Shown here: piece by piece, positions 18,573-27,950 of the stretch
How positions within the stretch are numbered: position 1 is the stretch's first letter
Layout of the letters: each line of letters starts with the position of its first letter
Assembly: GCA_003349915.1 (NCBI GenBank)
Contig: QFXE01000002.1
Coordinates: forward strand, 62,001 to 126,000
Direction: 5' to 3'
From: an endosymbiont of Escarpia spicata
GTDB taxonomy: Bacteria > Pseudomonadota > Gammaproteobacteria > Chromatiales > Chromatiaceae
DNA length: 64,000 nt
Position numbers and translations under genes: made by a program
Notes under the pieces: model-generated
Database searches by the model: none
What the model saw: only the letters and a program-made list of their open reading frames with translations
Told to the model about the DNA's origin: nothing

Positions 18573-20126
18573 CTAGCCCTCTTGCGTGACACGAATGATC
18601 TCGTCGATGGTGGTATCACCTTCCAGTACACGGCGCATACCATCCTGGCGCATGGAGCCGGTTGATTTTCTTACGTGCTCGAGCATTTCCAGCTCACTGG
18701 TACCCTGGTGGATGAGATTTCGCAGGGTTTCATCGATAACGACAAGTTCGTAGATGCCGGTGCGTCCCAGGTAGCCGTTATTGTGGCACTTGTCACAACC
18801 TGTGGGGGCATAGAGGGTTACCCGTTTATCCAGGGGAAACTCCAGCAATTCCAGTTCTCGCTGGGTAGCTGAATAGGGTTTTTTGCAGTGTGTGCAGAGG
18901 GTCCTTACCAGTCGTTGGGACAAGACGCTGATCAGGCTGGATGCCAGCAGGAAAGGTTCAACGCCCATATCACGGAGACGGGTAACGCTGCCGATAGCGG
19001 TGTTGGTGTGCAGAGTGGATAAAACCAGATGGCCGGTAAGACTCGCCTGTACTGCGATCTGGGCGGTTTCCAAGTCACGAATCTCACCCACCATCACCAC
19101 GTCGGGATCCTGTCTCAGAATGGCGCGAAGCCCTCTGGCAAAGGTCAGATCTACCTTGTTGTTGACCTGAGTTTGGCCGATTCCGTCGAGGTAGTACTCG
19201 ATCGGGTCTTCAACAGTGACGATGTTGCGCTCTTGGGAGTTGAGTCGAGTCAGCGCCCCATAGAGGGTGGTGGTTTTGCCGGAACCGGTGGGCCCGGTGA
19301 CAAGAAAGATGCCATGGGGACGCTGGATGACACCCGGATCGATCTGCGTCAGAAGTTTTTTGGACATGCCGAGATGGGAGAGGTCCAGGCGACCGGCTTT
19401 CTTGTCGAGTAGTCGCAGCACAACCCGCTCGCCGTAGCTGGAGGGCAGCGTGGAGACACGAACGTCTACAGGTCTGCGTCCCACTTTCAGTGAGATGCGC
19501 CCATCCTGGGGGATGCGCTTCTCCGCGATGTCAAGATGGGCCATGACCTTGATGCGGGAGACCAGAAAAGGAGCGACTGTACGGGGAGGGTTGAGCACCT
19601 CCCGCAAGACACCATCTACCCGGAAGCGAACCACAAGACGGTTTTCGTAGGGCTCGATATGGATGTCTGACGCCTCTTCCTTGATCGCTTCTGTGAAGAG
19701 TGCGTTGATCAGACGGATGATAGGGGCGTCATCGTCGTTTTCCAGCAGATCTTCGGGTTGATCGAGTTGCCGCGCCACATCGTCGAGATCCATGTCATCG
19801 CCCATGGTCTCCATGATCTGGCTGGACTGTTTGGAACCTGACTCGTAGATCGTGGTGAGTTCCCGTTCAAACTCCTCTTCTGCAACCTCCTTCAGGACAA
19901 GTGGACGCCCGAGGAAGCGACGCATCTCGTTGAAGACGCTTATTGGTGTCCCGGTTTTGAACAGTACCCGAGTCTGCCGTAACGCATCTTCGGTGACGAT
20001 GACACCGTGACGCCTGGCAAAGGCATAAGTGACATCGTCCCGGATTCTTGGTTGGCGATGCTCTGTGCCATCATCCGTGGCCGGTGCTGTCTCTGCCGGA
20101 GAGTTGTTCAGAAGTGACTCAGACAT
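18573..20126 (-). CDS. gspE: Type II secretion system ATPase GspE
   Basis: GspE is the cytoplasmic hexameric ATPase powering pseudopilus assembly. The 517-residue protein has an N-terminal GspE-N domain (YAFARRHGVIVTED), Walker A GPTGSGKTTT near residue 280, the Asp box and Walker B (ILRQDPDVVMVGEIRDLETA), a His box (TLHTN), and the tetracysteine zinc motif CTHC...CDKC near residues 408-446. All catalytic motifs are intact. It sits between gspD and gspF. Confidence 0.98.
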   Translation of the reverse strand: MSESLLNNSPAETAPATDDGTEHRQPRIRDDVTYAFARRHGVIVTEDALRQTRVLFKTGTPISVFNEMRRFLGRPLVLKEVAEEEFERELTTIYESGSKQSSQIMETMGDDMDLDDVARQLDQPEDLLENDDDAPIIRLINALFTEAIKEEASDIHIEPYENRLVVRFRVDGVLREVLNPPRTVAPFLVSRIKVMAHLDIAEKRIPQDGRISLKVGRRPVDVRVSTLPSSYGERVVLRLLDKKAGRLDLSHLGMSKKLLTQIDPGVIQRPHGIFLVTGPTGSGKTTTLYGALTRLNSQERNIVTVEDPIEYYLDGIGQTQVNNKVDLTFARGLRAILRQDPDVVMVGEIRDLETAQIAVQASLTGHLVLSTLHTNTAIGSVTRLRDMGVEPFLLASSLISVLSQRLVRTLCTHCKKPYSATQRELELLEFPLDKRVTLYAPTGCDKCHNNGYLGRTGIYELVVIDETLRNLIHQGTSELEMLEHVRKSTGSMRQDGMRRVLEGDTTIDEIIRVTQEG

Positions 20127-20137
20127 GTGGTGTTGGC

Positions 20138-22123
20138 TCAGTGTTGAGACGTGCCACTCTCCTCGTCAAAAGGCTGAGGAAGAGCATTGAATCGATCGGG
20201 CAGCAGAGGCGCTGCCTCATCGGGTAACAGATCGACACCCAGTTGACGCATCCGCAACTGCTGTGCCCGGAAGAAGTTGTATTTGTCGCCGGTCACAGCG
20301 GCATGGGTGGCGGCATCCCTAACAATAACAGGGCGCAGGAATACCACCAGGTTACGCTTGACCTTGGTGGTCGAGTTGGCGCGGAATAGGGCACCAAAGA
20401 CGGGGATGTCGCCCAGAAAAGGTACTTTCTCCTCCACTTGCTGTAGATCTTCGTCAATCAATCCGCCGAGCACGATGGTATCGCCATCATCCACCATGAC
20501 CACGGTTTTGATCGTACGCTTATTGGTGACGATATCGGCGGTGCCGGTGCTGGCTGTCCTGTTGATGCTGGAGACTTCCTGGGCGACCTCCAGCTGGATA
20601 GCGTTACCTTCATTGATCTGCGGCTTGACGCGCAGGGTCAGTCCGACATCCTGACGCTGAATGGTCTGGAAAGGATTAACCGAGGTGCTGGATGAACCTG
20701 TGGAGGCGTACTGTCCCGTCAGGAAAGGTACGTTTTGGCCGACAACGATCTCCGCCTCCTGATTATCCAGGGTAAGAATACTGGGGGTTGAGAGGAGGTT
20801 GCTCGATGTGTCGCTCTCCAACGCACGGATCAGGGCGGCAAAATTGATCGAATTGTTGTCGAAACTGCCAAGTCCGATGGTGGTGCCTGACGGAATTGCC
20901 GGAATGGTGTCTGCGGCGATGGCACCTGCGATACTGCCGATGCTGGGGGTGCCTAAGTTGATAACGCCCACCGGTCCCGAGCCGCCAGGGGTGCCGTCGA
21001 CGATCCACTGCACACCAAGCTCCTTGACCCGGTCTAACGAGATCTCGGCGATAATCGCCTCGACCAGCACCTGGGCGCGGCGGATATCCAGCTTGCGGAT
21101 AATCGACTGCAGAGCATTGAAGATATTCTGCGGCGCAGTAATGATCAGTGCGTTGGAAGCTTCATCAGCCTGGATATTGACCGGGGTGGAGATGCTTGCC
21201 GCCTTGCCCTTCTTCTTGCTCTTGTCCATGGTGTCGCTAACGCCGGTCAGTACGGTGGCGAGTTCCTTGGCGTTGGCGTAGCGCAGGTAAATGACCCGGG
21301 CATTGCCTTCATTCTCGAAAGGAGTATCCAGGTGTTCGATCACCACCCTCGTGCGCAGTCGGGTGGTGGTGTCACCGCTGATCAGTACGCTGTTGGTGCG
21401 CTCGTCAGCGATGAGTTTTGCCGGTTCAGCGGCACCTTTACCCTTATTTTTCTGCAATCCGGTGATGATTCTTACCACCTCTGTGGCGGAGGCGTGGCGC
21501 AGGGAAACTACTTCGATGGAGCTGTCGCTCACTTGATCGATGCGGGAGATGATCTTCAGCAGGCGGTCTACGTTCTGTCTGCGATCAGAAATAATCAGAA
21601 CATTGGTGGCTGGATAGGCCGCCAAGTGTCCCTGTTGCGGAATCAAAGGTCGCAGAATAGGTACCAGCTGGGAAGCGGTAACGTTTTTCACTTGGAGGAT
21701 CCGGGTGACCATCTGATCCCCCGGCAGTTCCTGGCTGTCGCTGCCAGTGGGTATGCCGATCTGCTTGGCCTTTACATCGGGAACGATTTTGATGACCTCC
21801 CCTGCAGGCACGGTGGAGAATCCATGGACTTCCAGGATGGAGAGGAATACCTGGTAAAATTCATCCTTGTCCATTGGGTGAGCGGAGATGACGGTGACTT
21901 TGCCTTTCACCCGTGGGTCGACGACAAAATTTCTGCCGGTGTGTTCGGACACAGTCTTGATCAAGGCGCTGATATCGGCGTCATTCAGGTTGAGCGTAAT
22001 CCGGTCGGCCTGGACTGAGGCGCAAAACAGCAGCAGACTCAGTGCGATGAACAACGTGCCACGGATATGGCAATGCCACACAGATGGAGAAAATATTGGG
22101 GAACGGGTTTCCTGACTATTCAT
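20138..22123 (-). CDS. gspD: Type II secretion system secretin GspD
   Basis: GspD forms the outer-membrane channel. From the ATG at 22123 it is 661 residues; a GTG at 22150 would add nine. A signal peptide ends near SVQA, followed by the N0 domain (ITLNLNDADISALIKTVSEH), N1-N3 KH-like repeats (ATNVLIISDRRQNVDRLLKI and others) and the secretin core with VPFLGDIPVFGALF and KRNLVVFLRPVIV. The N-terminus is rich in signal-like hydrophobic residues but lacks a lipobox. It begins the D-E-F part of the operon after a 130-157 bp gap, where an internal promoter could lie. Confidence 0.96.
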   Translation of the reverse strand: MNSQETRSPIFSPSVWHCHIRGTLFIALSLLLFCASVQADRITLNLNDADISALIKTVSEHTGRNFVVDPRVKGKVTVISAHPMDKDEFYQVFLSILEVHGFSTVPAGEVIKIVPDVKAKQIGIPTGSDSQELPGDQMVTRILQVKNVTASQLVPILRPLIPQQGHLAAYPATNVLIISDRRQNVDRLLKIISRIDQVSDSSIEVVSLRHASATEVVRIITGLQKNKGKGAAEPAKLIADERTNSVLISGDTTTRLRTRVVIEHLDTPFENEGNARVIYLRYANAKELATVLTGVSDTMDKSKKKGKAASISTPVNIQADEASNALIITAPQNIFNALQSIIRKLDIRRAQVLVEAIIAEISLDRVKELGVQWIVDGTPGGSGPVGVINLGTPSIGSIAGAIAADTIPAIPSGTTIGLGSFDNNSINFAALIRALESDTSSNLLSTPSILTLDNQEAEIVVGQNVPFLTGQYASTGSSSTSVNPFQTIQRQDVGLTLRVKPQINEGNAIQLEVAQEVSSINRTASTGTADIVTNKRTIKTVVMVDDGDTIVLGGLIDEDLQQVEEKVPFLGDIPVFGALFRANSTTKVKRNLVVFLRPVIVRDAATHAAVTGDKYNFFRAQQLRMRQLGVDLLPDEAAPLLPDRFNALPQPFDEESGTSQH

Positions 22124-22280
22124 CGTGTTTTCTACACCGACCTTGGTCACTGCTCGTATTGACAGAGTTTGCTGGAATAAAAGTCTTTATTCATCATTGG
22201 GTTATCTGCGGTATATGAGCCGTTTCTTAATACTAGCAGAAAGCGTTTGAGTCGTATATGCCATGGATGGGAACCGCGCC

Positions 22281-23030
22281 TCAAAGCTGCCCGGAAAAAT
22301 TTAGCTGAATGCTGCCGCCGGTCCCCGATTTGCCTATTGTCTTCAAGGTGTTTACCAATGCAGGGTCAGCGGATGCCTTGGGTAGAATCCTGCCCGAAAT
22401 CCGATAGGTGCCGGTCGGAGCCAAATTCAACTCACCTTTGATGCTGAGGCCGCCGCCAATATCCTGGATACTCGACCTTAGCCCATTTTCATCGCCTTTG
22501 ATGTCGAATTGCATGCCGCCCAAGTCCACGGCAACAGGGCTGGTGATGCCAGCCCCCTGCCAACGAATTTTGCCTGCAGCCTCAGTGAGGTTTGAAGCCG
22601 CAAACTGTATCGAGGAGATGTCGATGTCGAGATCGCCGATCGCGCCGATTATCGGTTGATTGAGTAGTCCGGGAATAATACGTGCCTTGACGATGCCCTT
22701 GAGGTGCTCGGCCTGGTAACTGCCATCGATGTTAACCCCCGCATAACCGTCGAGTTGTTGCCCCGGTCCGCGTAAGCTGAGTCGATAGCGGAGCTTCCTG
22801 GTCAACAGATCCAGTGGTTGGAATCTCCAGGCTGTTGTACCCAGGTTGACGCCATTGTAGTGGGTTTCTGTAGCGCTGCCCGACCAAATGGTACCGCTGC
22901 TGTCGGCAAGCGTGAGTGGGGCGATAGTCTCTCCAAGCCAGCCCAAGACGTGGCGTGCCGGAGTGGCGGCGATCAGAAACACCACAAAGCAGCCAATGCC
23001 GAGAATGGTTGGGCCTGGCTGAAGTCTCAT
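22281..23030 (-). CDS. gspN: Type II secretion system protein GspN
   Basis: The 249-residue protein has an N-terminal membrane anchor (ILGIGCFVVFLIAATPARHV) and a GspN-type periplasmic beta-rich region (LADSSGTIWSGSA, TAWRFQPLDLLTRKLRYRLS, YRISGRILPK). GspN is an optional T2SS component found in a subset of systems. Its start overlaps the gspM stop by 4 nt (ATGA), confirming coupling. Sequence conservation is low, so the call rests on domain feel plus position after gspM. Confidence 0.88.
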   Translation of the reverse strand: MRLQPGPTILGIGCFVVFLIAATPARHVLGWLGETIAPLTLADSSGTIWSGSATETHYNGVNLGTTAWRFQPLDLLTRKLRYRLSLRGPGQQLDGYAGVNIDGSYQAEHLKGIVKARIIPGLLNQPIIGAIGDLDIDISSIQFAASNLTEAAGKIRWQGAGITSPVAVDLGGMQFDIKGDENGLRSSIQDIGGGLSIKGELNLAPTGTYRISGRILPKASADPALVNTLKTIGKSGTGGSIQLNFSGQL

Positions 23031-23524
23031 TGTGTCGCTCTTTCAAGGTCGAGTCTGGCATTTACCAAACCGGGTTTCTCCTGGCGATCGATGTTCACGG
23101 AGATGATGCTGACCGCATGGCGTGCCTGGAGTATGCCCAGCCATTTGATGATGCCATCGAAGGAGGCCTGCTCGATCCAGATCTGAACCCGGTCGCTGCC
23201 TTGGGGTTTCAGTCGTTTGACTGCCTGGCGCAGACGATGCTTTTTGGCGGTGCGGTCGATCAAGGTAAACAGCGCCTCGTTTGAGTTTTTCGGTGTGGCT
23301 ATACTGCCCTCACCGCGTAGCTGCATGACCTCACTGGCGGCGTTCTGCATCCAGGCCAGATTTTCCTGCCGGTCTTTCAGCTGACGTGACTGCTTGTCTA
23401 TCTCCTGTTCGAATGGCAGCCAGAAGAGCAGATAGGCCAACAGGAGAACAGGTGTGGTCACTCCTGCAATCAACGCTATGCGTTCTTGATGGGTTTTGGA
23501 TGAGAGCCACTGGTTGATGTTCAT
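23027..23524 (-). CDS. gspM: Type II secretion system protein GspM
   Basis: The 165-residue bitopic protein has a short cytoplasmic N-terminus, one membrane helix (about residues 17-37, ALIAGVTTPVLLLAYLLFWL), a coiled-coil stretch and a C-terminal ferredoxin-like periplasmic domain (DRVQIWIEQASFDGIIKWLG). GspM partners GspL in the inner-membrane platform. It overlaps gspL and gspN by 4 nt at each end. Confidence 0.93.
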   Translation of the reverse strand: MNINQWLSSKTHQERIALIAGVTTPVLLLAYLLFWLPFEQEIDKQSRQLKDRQENLAWMQNAASEVMQLRGEGSIATPKNSNEALFTLIDRTAKKHRLRQAVKRLKPQGSDRVQIWIEQASFDGIIKWLGILQARHAVSIISVNIDRQEKPGLVNARLDLERATQ

Positions 23525-24759
23525 GCCCGGGTTTTCCTGACACGGAGGTGGGATGAAACCTCTTTTCCCTTGGCATTGGCTGAACGGATCTCAACTGAGA
23601 GGTTCTGTGCTTCAATCTGCTTTTTTAGTTTTTCCAGCGCAGGAAGTTCGCGCGTGGTCAACTGCAGGTCGAGCTGGCCCTCCCGGTAGCTGATGTTGTT
23701 CAGGCGGCTGCCGGGGATTTTCATAATTTCCGCTGCCGGAATAGAAAAAAGATCGATGAAAGTGTCTCCTTGTTGTTTCTGATCTTTGCGTAGCTGGCGC
23801 AGTTTCTGTTCCATCTGAACTCGTGGGTCCACGATGCGTTTGGTGTCGGGAAATGCGTCGCGGAAAGTCTGAGTGATCCGTTGGCTTAGTGCCGCATTTT
23901 CTCCCTTGAGCCGAAAGTGGTCGAGTGATGATGAGACGATGGAAAGTCCCAGAAAAACGCCGAACAGGATAGCTGCCGGAAGCCAGCGTTGCCACTTTTG
24001 AGCCTGCTTGTCGACTTGACGATAATCGCCCTGCAGCAGGTTGAGCGTCTGTTGCTCAATCAGGTTATCTGACAGTAGTTGTCTAAAGTCGCCGTTGTAA
24101 TCGACATGGGTTATCTCATAGTTGAGATTACCCAATGCCAGGTCGAAGTAGGGTGCGCTGCTGAGAAACGGGGCCTGAATGACCTCAAGGCGCTCTGGCG
24201 GATCTCCCTCTGTCTGGTCAATGGAAAGTCGGAGCAGTTCGGCGAAGTTGACCGGATCGGCTGCAAATCCGGTATTGTCCCCGGTACGAACCAATACCCT
24301 CTCATCATCGAGGTAGAGCGTCCAGCGATTGGGTTTGCGTGGCAGGGCGAGCAGGTCGGGGTACATGGCCAGTGGGGTGATGCCGACCTGATGGAATGCA
24401 TTCAGCCAATCATCGAGCAGTTGTTTTGCGATTACGGCGACCAGGGTCTTATCATCCGGGCTGGAAGTGTGAATCGCAAAATGCAGCTCATCCAACTCTT
24501 CCGCAAGGTCGTTTTCCAGGGTAAAGGGGACTGCCTGGCGCAGTCGTTGGCGGTTTTTTGTGGGGATGTCGACTTTCGTCAGCAGCAGTTCGATGCTGGG
24601 GATCAAAACGACCACACGCCAGCCAGCCGCTTGTTCAGCAGCCTCTTTAAGTGTGCCGCTGCCGATCGGTTCGCTCTCCGGGGATCTGGCGCCAAGTGGA
24701 TGCCAGCTTACCTGGTTTGCTTCACTATCCAGCAGTCGAATTACCAGTGTGCCAGCCAT
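23521..24759 (-). CDS. gspL: Type II secretion system protein GspL
   Basis: GspL anchors the ATPase GspE to the membrane platform. From the ATG at 24759 it is 412 residues: an actin-like cytoplasmic domain (MAGTLVIRLLDSEANQVSWH, VPFTLENDLAEELDELHFA), a membrane helix near 245-265 (WLPAAILFGVFLGLSIVSS) and a C-terminal periplasmic ferredoxin-like domain. The chosen ATG lies two bases after the gspK stop. A longer frame to 24825 would overlap gspK by about 60 nt and adds no family sequence. Confidence 0.93.
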   Translation of the reverse strand: MAGTLVIRLLDSEANQVSWHPLGARSPESEPIGSGTLKEAAEQAAGWRVVVLIPSIELLLTKVDIPTKNRQRLRQAVPFTLENDLAEELDELHFAIHTSSPDDKTLVAVIAKQLLDDWLNAFHQVGITPLAMYPDLLALPRKPNRWTLYLDDERVLVRTGDNTGFAADPVNFAELLRLSIDQTEGDPPERLEVIQAPFLSSAPYFDLALGNLNYEITHVDYNGDFRQLLSDNLIEQQTLNLLQGDYRQVDKQAQKWQRWLPAAILFGVFLGLSIVSSSLDHFRLKGENAALSQRITQTFRDAFPDTKRIVDPRVQMEQKLRQLRKDQKQQGDTFIDLFSIPAAEIMKIPGSRLNNISYREGQLDLQLTTRELPALEKLKKQIEAQNLSVEIRSANAKGKEVSSHLRVRKTRA

Positions 24760-24761
24760 AT

Positions 24762-25754
24762 TCAGAAGGTTCCCGTTGTCCTCGACAGAGTATAGACGCC
24801 CTTGTCCGTTTTGTTGATCAGACAACGGAGGTGCTGGTTTGTATTATCCATGCTTATCGACGTCTCCAGAAGGAAGTAGTTGCTGGATACTGAGTAAGTC
24901 TTATCGGCATTTTTCAACAGTTCTTTATTATCGCTTAAAAGCTCGGTGAGTCTATCTTCAAATGCCTTTTTATTTGTGAAGGGTGACTCTTTTCGTTCCG
25001 AGGTCAGGGTTTCAGCATCGGAATCAGTCAGGGATTCCGCCAGCGCTCGAAGTAAAATGGCATCCGCTGTATTTATGTTGATGGGAACGGTTTCAGGCAG
25101 TGTGGTGACGTGGGGTTCGAGTCTTTCAAAAACCTCCGGGGTGATGCCTTTTATCAGTAACAGTTCGGTTGGGCTGCTCATGAGTCCATTGGCTGTCCGG
25201 TAGGGGAGAGTTCCACCAAGGTATTCGTTGTCTTCGGCTCCATCGGGAAACTGAGCGTCGATATCCTGATCGAGCCAGTCTGATACCGTCTGCGCAAGCC
25301 CCTCCTCCAGCTCCAGTAGGTTCAAAAGACGGCTGAATACTTCGAAGTGTTGCGCAGTCCGGTCTTTGCTCTCTTGATCAGGCTCTTCGGCGAGGTAAAG
25401 ATTATTCAGATTGAAGCGTGCCTGCAAGTCGACGATCTGGGCAGCGACCGTTCCCCCTTCGACAGCGGTTATCGGCAATGGTTTTGCCCAGTCTTCGTCA
25501 AGGGCGTCATAAGGATTACTAGTCTGTTTGTCACTTCTTACGTCCCGTATCAGCTGGCCTCGCGCCCACTCTTCGCTGCCCAGTGCATAGAAATAAGTCT
25601 GGTCCGTGATCAGTATGTTTGAGGTACGGCGAATGCTCAGCTGTAGAGTCTCGGTCATGGTGACCGCAGCGATGCTCGCTACCGCGACGATCATGATTGC
25701 AGTGATCAGGGCAACGCCGGATTGAGATCGTTTTCTAGGTGATCTGTTTTGCAT
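24762..25754 (-). CDS. gspK: Type II secretion system minor pseudopilin GspK
   Basis: GspK is the large minor pseudopilin that caps the pseudopilus tip with GspI and GspJ. The 330-residue protein has the prepilin-like segment SGVALITAIMIVAVASIAAV. As is normal for GspK, it lacks the usual Glu5. The body shows the inserted alpha domain (LFNLNNLYLAEE type segment and repeated helix-hairpin-helix-like INTADAILLRAL). It follows gspJ by 8 bp. Confidence 0.95.
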   Translation of the reverse strand: MQNRSPRKRSQSGVALITAIMIVAVASIAAVTMTETLQLSIRRTSNILITDQTYFYALGSEEWARGQLIRDVRSDKQTSNPYDALDEDWAKPLPITAVEGGTVAAQIVDLQARFNLNNLYLAEEPDQESKDRTAQHFEVFSRLLNLLELEEGLAQTVSDWLDQDIDAQFPDGAEDNEYLGGTLPYRTANGLMSSPTELLLIKGITPEVFERLEPHVTTLPETVPININTADAILLRALAESLTDSDAETLTSERKESPFTNKKAFEDRLTELLSDNKELLKNADKTYSVSSNYFLLETSISMDNTNQHLRCLINKTDKGVYTLSRTTGTF

Positions 25755-25762
25755 TTTTCTGG

Positions 25763-26455
25763 TTATTGGAGGTTGCTTTCCAGTGATGGATTGATATCCG
25801 CAACCCGGAAAAGGCGTCGGATTTTTCCCCAGTCTTCGAGTTCCAGGGTGATTTCCATCGCCAGGGGGAGTGGGGCGTTGGTTTTTTCTTCCAGCTCTCC
25901 GGAGATGGGCCAGGATGGGTGAGCTTTCATCTTGTGATCGAAGAAACGGACCTCTATGTTGGAAATGCCATCTAGAACCTTGGTGCGTCGTGATTCGGTT
26001 CCATGGGCTCTATCCAGGGTGGGCCAGGTCAGGCGGAACAGCTTTTTGTCCTCCAACAGATAGGCAATGCGCTGAAGATTGCTGCGCTGCAGATTGAGTG
26101 GATTGGGTCTGCCGCCGCGGGTAAAAACCAGCGCTGTCCCCCCATCTCCTCCGGCCTGCATGACGGGTAGAGGATCGCCGTATTCGTCTCTGATAGGGCG
26201 AGCCTTCGCCTGTTCGATATCGCGACGCATCAGGGTTAGAGCTATCTGCAGACCCGAGAGGCGGTCGATATGTGCTTCAACCTGAGCTTCGGTGTCGAGT
26301 ACGATTTTCAATCCACTGTAGGCGATGAGAGAGATGATGGAGAAGATCGAGATCGCGATCAGTAATTCCAACAAGGTAAAGCCAGATTGTTTCAGGTCAG
26401 ATTTATACACGTTATTCGTTACACCACTCTGGGCAGCCTCTGAATCTGGACGCAA
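25763..26455 (-). CDS. gspJ: Type II secretion system minor pseudopilin GspJ
   Basis: The prepilin peptidase site is clear: G|FTLLELLIAISIFSIISL with Glu at +5. The mature domain has the RDIEQAKARPIRDEYGD segment typical of GspJ. The full frame from a TTG at 26455 is 230 residues. A GTG at 26410 would give a leader of about nine residues, closer to usual prepilin leaders, and may be the true start. Neither has a strong ribosome binding site. Confidence 0.93.
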   Translation of the reverse strand: MRPDSEAAQSGVTNNVYKSDLKQSGFTLLELLIAISIFSIISLIAYSGLKIVLDTEAQVEAHIDRLSGLQIALTLMRRDIEQAKARPIRDEYGDPLPVMQAGGDGGTALVFTRGGRPNPLNLQRSNLQRIAYLLEDKKLFRLTWPTLDRAHGTESRRTKVLDGISNIEVRFFDHKMKAHPSWPISGELEEKTNAPLPLAMEITLELEDWGKIRRLFRVADINPSLESNLQ

Positions 26456-26486
26456 GATACGAGTTCATGACTTGTTCAGAGGCTCC

Positions 26487-26888
26487 CTAGAAAGGCTGGC
26501 CGATAAAACTGACTAGACGTGTTACTGAGGCGTCGTCATCACTATTGCGGAAAACGCTGATCTCGACCTGTCTGACCCGGTCGTCTCTAGTATTGGTGAT
26601 TTTGCTCTGCCAGTGCCATTCGCGCAGTCCCATTTCACTCTTGCCGGTATTCGTTCCCTGCGCTGGCCAACGCCGGCTGACCTGAAGCTGTGTGAGTTGG
26701 TTCATGGCGACCCAGTGTGCCATTGTTTTATCTCTCAGATGTTCTGCGTTCAGAGACTGATTTGCTGAAACCTTTACGACGGAGGCGAGTGCGATTGCAA
26801 GAATTGCCAGCGCAACGAGGACCTCGAGCAGGGTGAAGCCCTGCTGGCGGGGGGTGGATTCTTGCAGTTGCTCAGGGTTCGGAAACAT
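26487..26888 (-). CDS. gspI: Type II secretion system minor pseudopilin GspI
   Basis: The 133-residue protein carries QQGFTLLEVLVALAILAIA, a class III signal with the Glu at +5, then the SLNAEHLRDKTMAHWVAMNQ segment characteristic of GspI. It overlaps the gspH end by 17 nt. GspI nucleates the tip complex with J and K. Confidence 0.95.
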   Translation of the reverse strand: MFPNPEQLQESTPRQQGFTLLEVLVALAILAIALASVVKVSANQSLNAEHLRDKTMAHWVAMNQLTQLQVSRRWPAQGTNTGKSEMGLREWHWQSKITNTRDDRVRQVEISVFRNSDDDASVTRLVSFIGQPF

Positions 26889-27417
26889 GGTCCAGGCTGA
26901 GTTCTCCGATCTCGGTGCCTTTCAGCAGAAAGTAGTCATCGGTGATTTCTGATGTGATCTTTACTTCAAACGGGGTGATTTCTCCACTGGTAAAAAAAAT
27001 TATATCCGGTGTTTTTTTCTCTTTTTCCAGCCTGATCTGCTCATCGGTCATCAAGTCAAAGGATATTTCCTCAGGCAGGGAGCGCTTTCTGAATATGCTC
27101 TCCTCCAGTGGTTTCCAGGTCTTCTCCTGCAGGATAAGGAATTCGTAACGCTCCTCCTCAACCAGTGCGCCGATGATGTTGGAGCGGAGAAGCGCCTCTT
27201 CAGCCGCCAGGTCAACCAGGGTGAAGAATCGCCGCGCCTCGGTTTTCAGTGCGTCGGAAGGGGATGAACTCCCTATGGAGACCACCACATAGTTGACCAG
27301 TATCCCAATGATAAGGACGACCACCATGACCTCAATCAGGGTGAAACCATCATTGATCCGGGCAGGTTTGGTTTTCTGATAACCCATTCGCAATAGCTTT
27401 ATTGAGTGGCGCTTCAT
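26872..27417 (-). CDS. gspH: Type II secretion system minor pseudopilin GspH
   Basis: The 181-residue protein has prepilin motif DGFTLIEVMVVVLIIGILVN and a GspH-like beta-sandwich region (ARRFFTLVDLAAEEALLRSN). Its leader is long, about 23 residues, and an internal ATG (MGYQKTKPARIND) would shorten it. It follows gspG by 35 bp. Confidence 0.93.
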   Translation of the reverse strand: MKRHSIKLLRMGYQKTKPARINDGFTLIEVMVVVLIIGILVNYVVVSIGSSSPSDALKTEARRFFTLVDLAAEEALLRSNIIGALVEEERYEFLILQEKTWKPLEESIFRKRSLPEEISFDLMTDEQIRLEKEKKTPDIIFFTSGEITPFEVKITSEITDDYFLLKGTEIGELSLDHVSEP

Positions 27418-27452
27418 TTTAAGACCGGGCTCTCAGAGACCGGGTAAACTCG

Positions 27453-27950
27453 TCACTCCAGATTCCAGTTGCCGACATCATCTTCAGTGGATTGAGAATC
27501 GACCCCTGTGGAGTAGATGTCGATGGCTCCATGGCTGCCTGGGTTGAGAAACAGGTAGTGGCTACCCCAAGGATCCTTGGGTAGCCGGTCTACATAACCC
27601 CCGTCCTTCCAGTTTTTGGGTTCCGGAGCACCGGCAGGTTTGCTTACGAGTGCTTCAAGCCCCTGATCAGTGCTGGGGTACATCATGTTGTCCAGGCGAT
27701 AGAGATTGAGGGCGGCTTCGATGGCCCTGATATCACTTTTGGCCTTGGTCATCCTGGCCTGTTCAGGGCGATCCATGATTTTGGGCACTACGATCGCCGC
27801 CAGAATGCTGAGAATCACAACGACAACCATGACCTCGATGAGCGTGAAGCCGGAAACCCAACGTTTGGGTGTGGCTAAAGAGGGGTGTTTTCTGAAATCA
27901 GATGGTTGCATTGAATCGGCCTGTCTGGAGATGGGATTGGTTGATCTCAT
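27453..27950 (-). CDS. gspG: Type II secretion system major pseudopilin GspG
   Basis: GspG polymerises into the pseudopilus. Motifs include SGFTLIEVMVVVVILSILAA, the conserved VVPKIMDRPEQARMTKAKSD block, GLEALV, and the C-terminal calcium-binding DPWGSHY and GVDSQSTEDDVGNW segments. The frame from 27950 gives 165 residues with a leader of about 33. An ATG at 27911 gives a more ordinary leader and has an AGG upstream. It is the first gene of the minus-strand gsp operon. Confidence 0.96.
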   Translation of the reverse strand: MRSTNPISRQADSMQPSDFRKHPSLATPKRWVSGFTLIEVMVVVVILSILAAIVVPKIMDRPEQARMTKAKSDIRAIEAALNLYRLDNMMYPSTDQGLEALVSKPAGAPEPKNWKDGGYVDRLPKDPWGSHYLFLNPGSHGAIDIYSTGVDSQSTEDDVGNWNLE

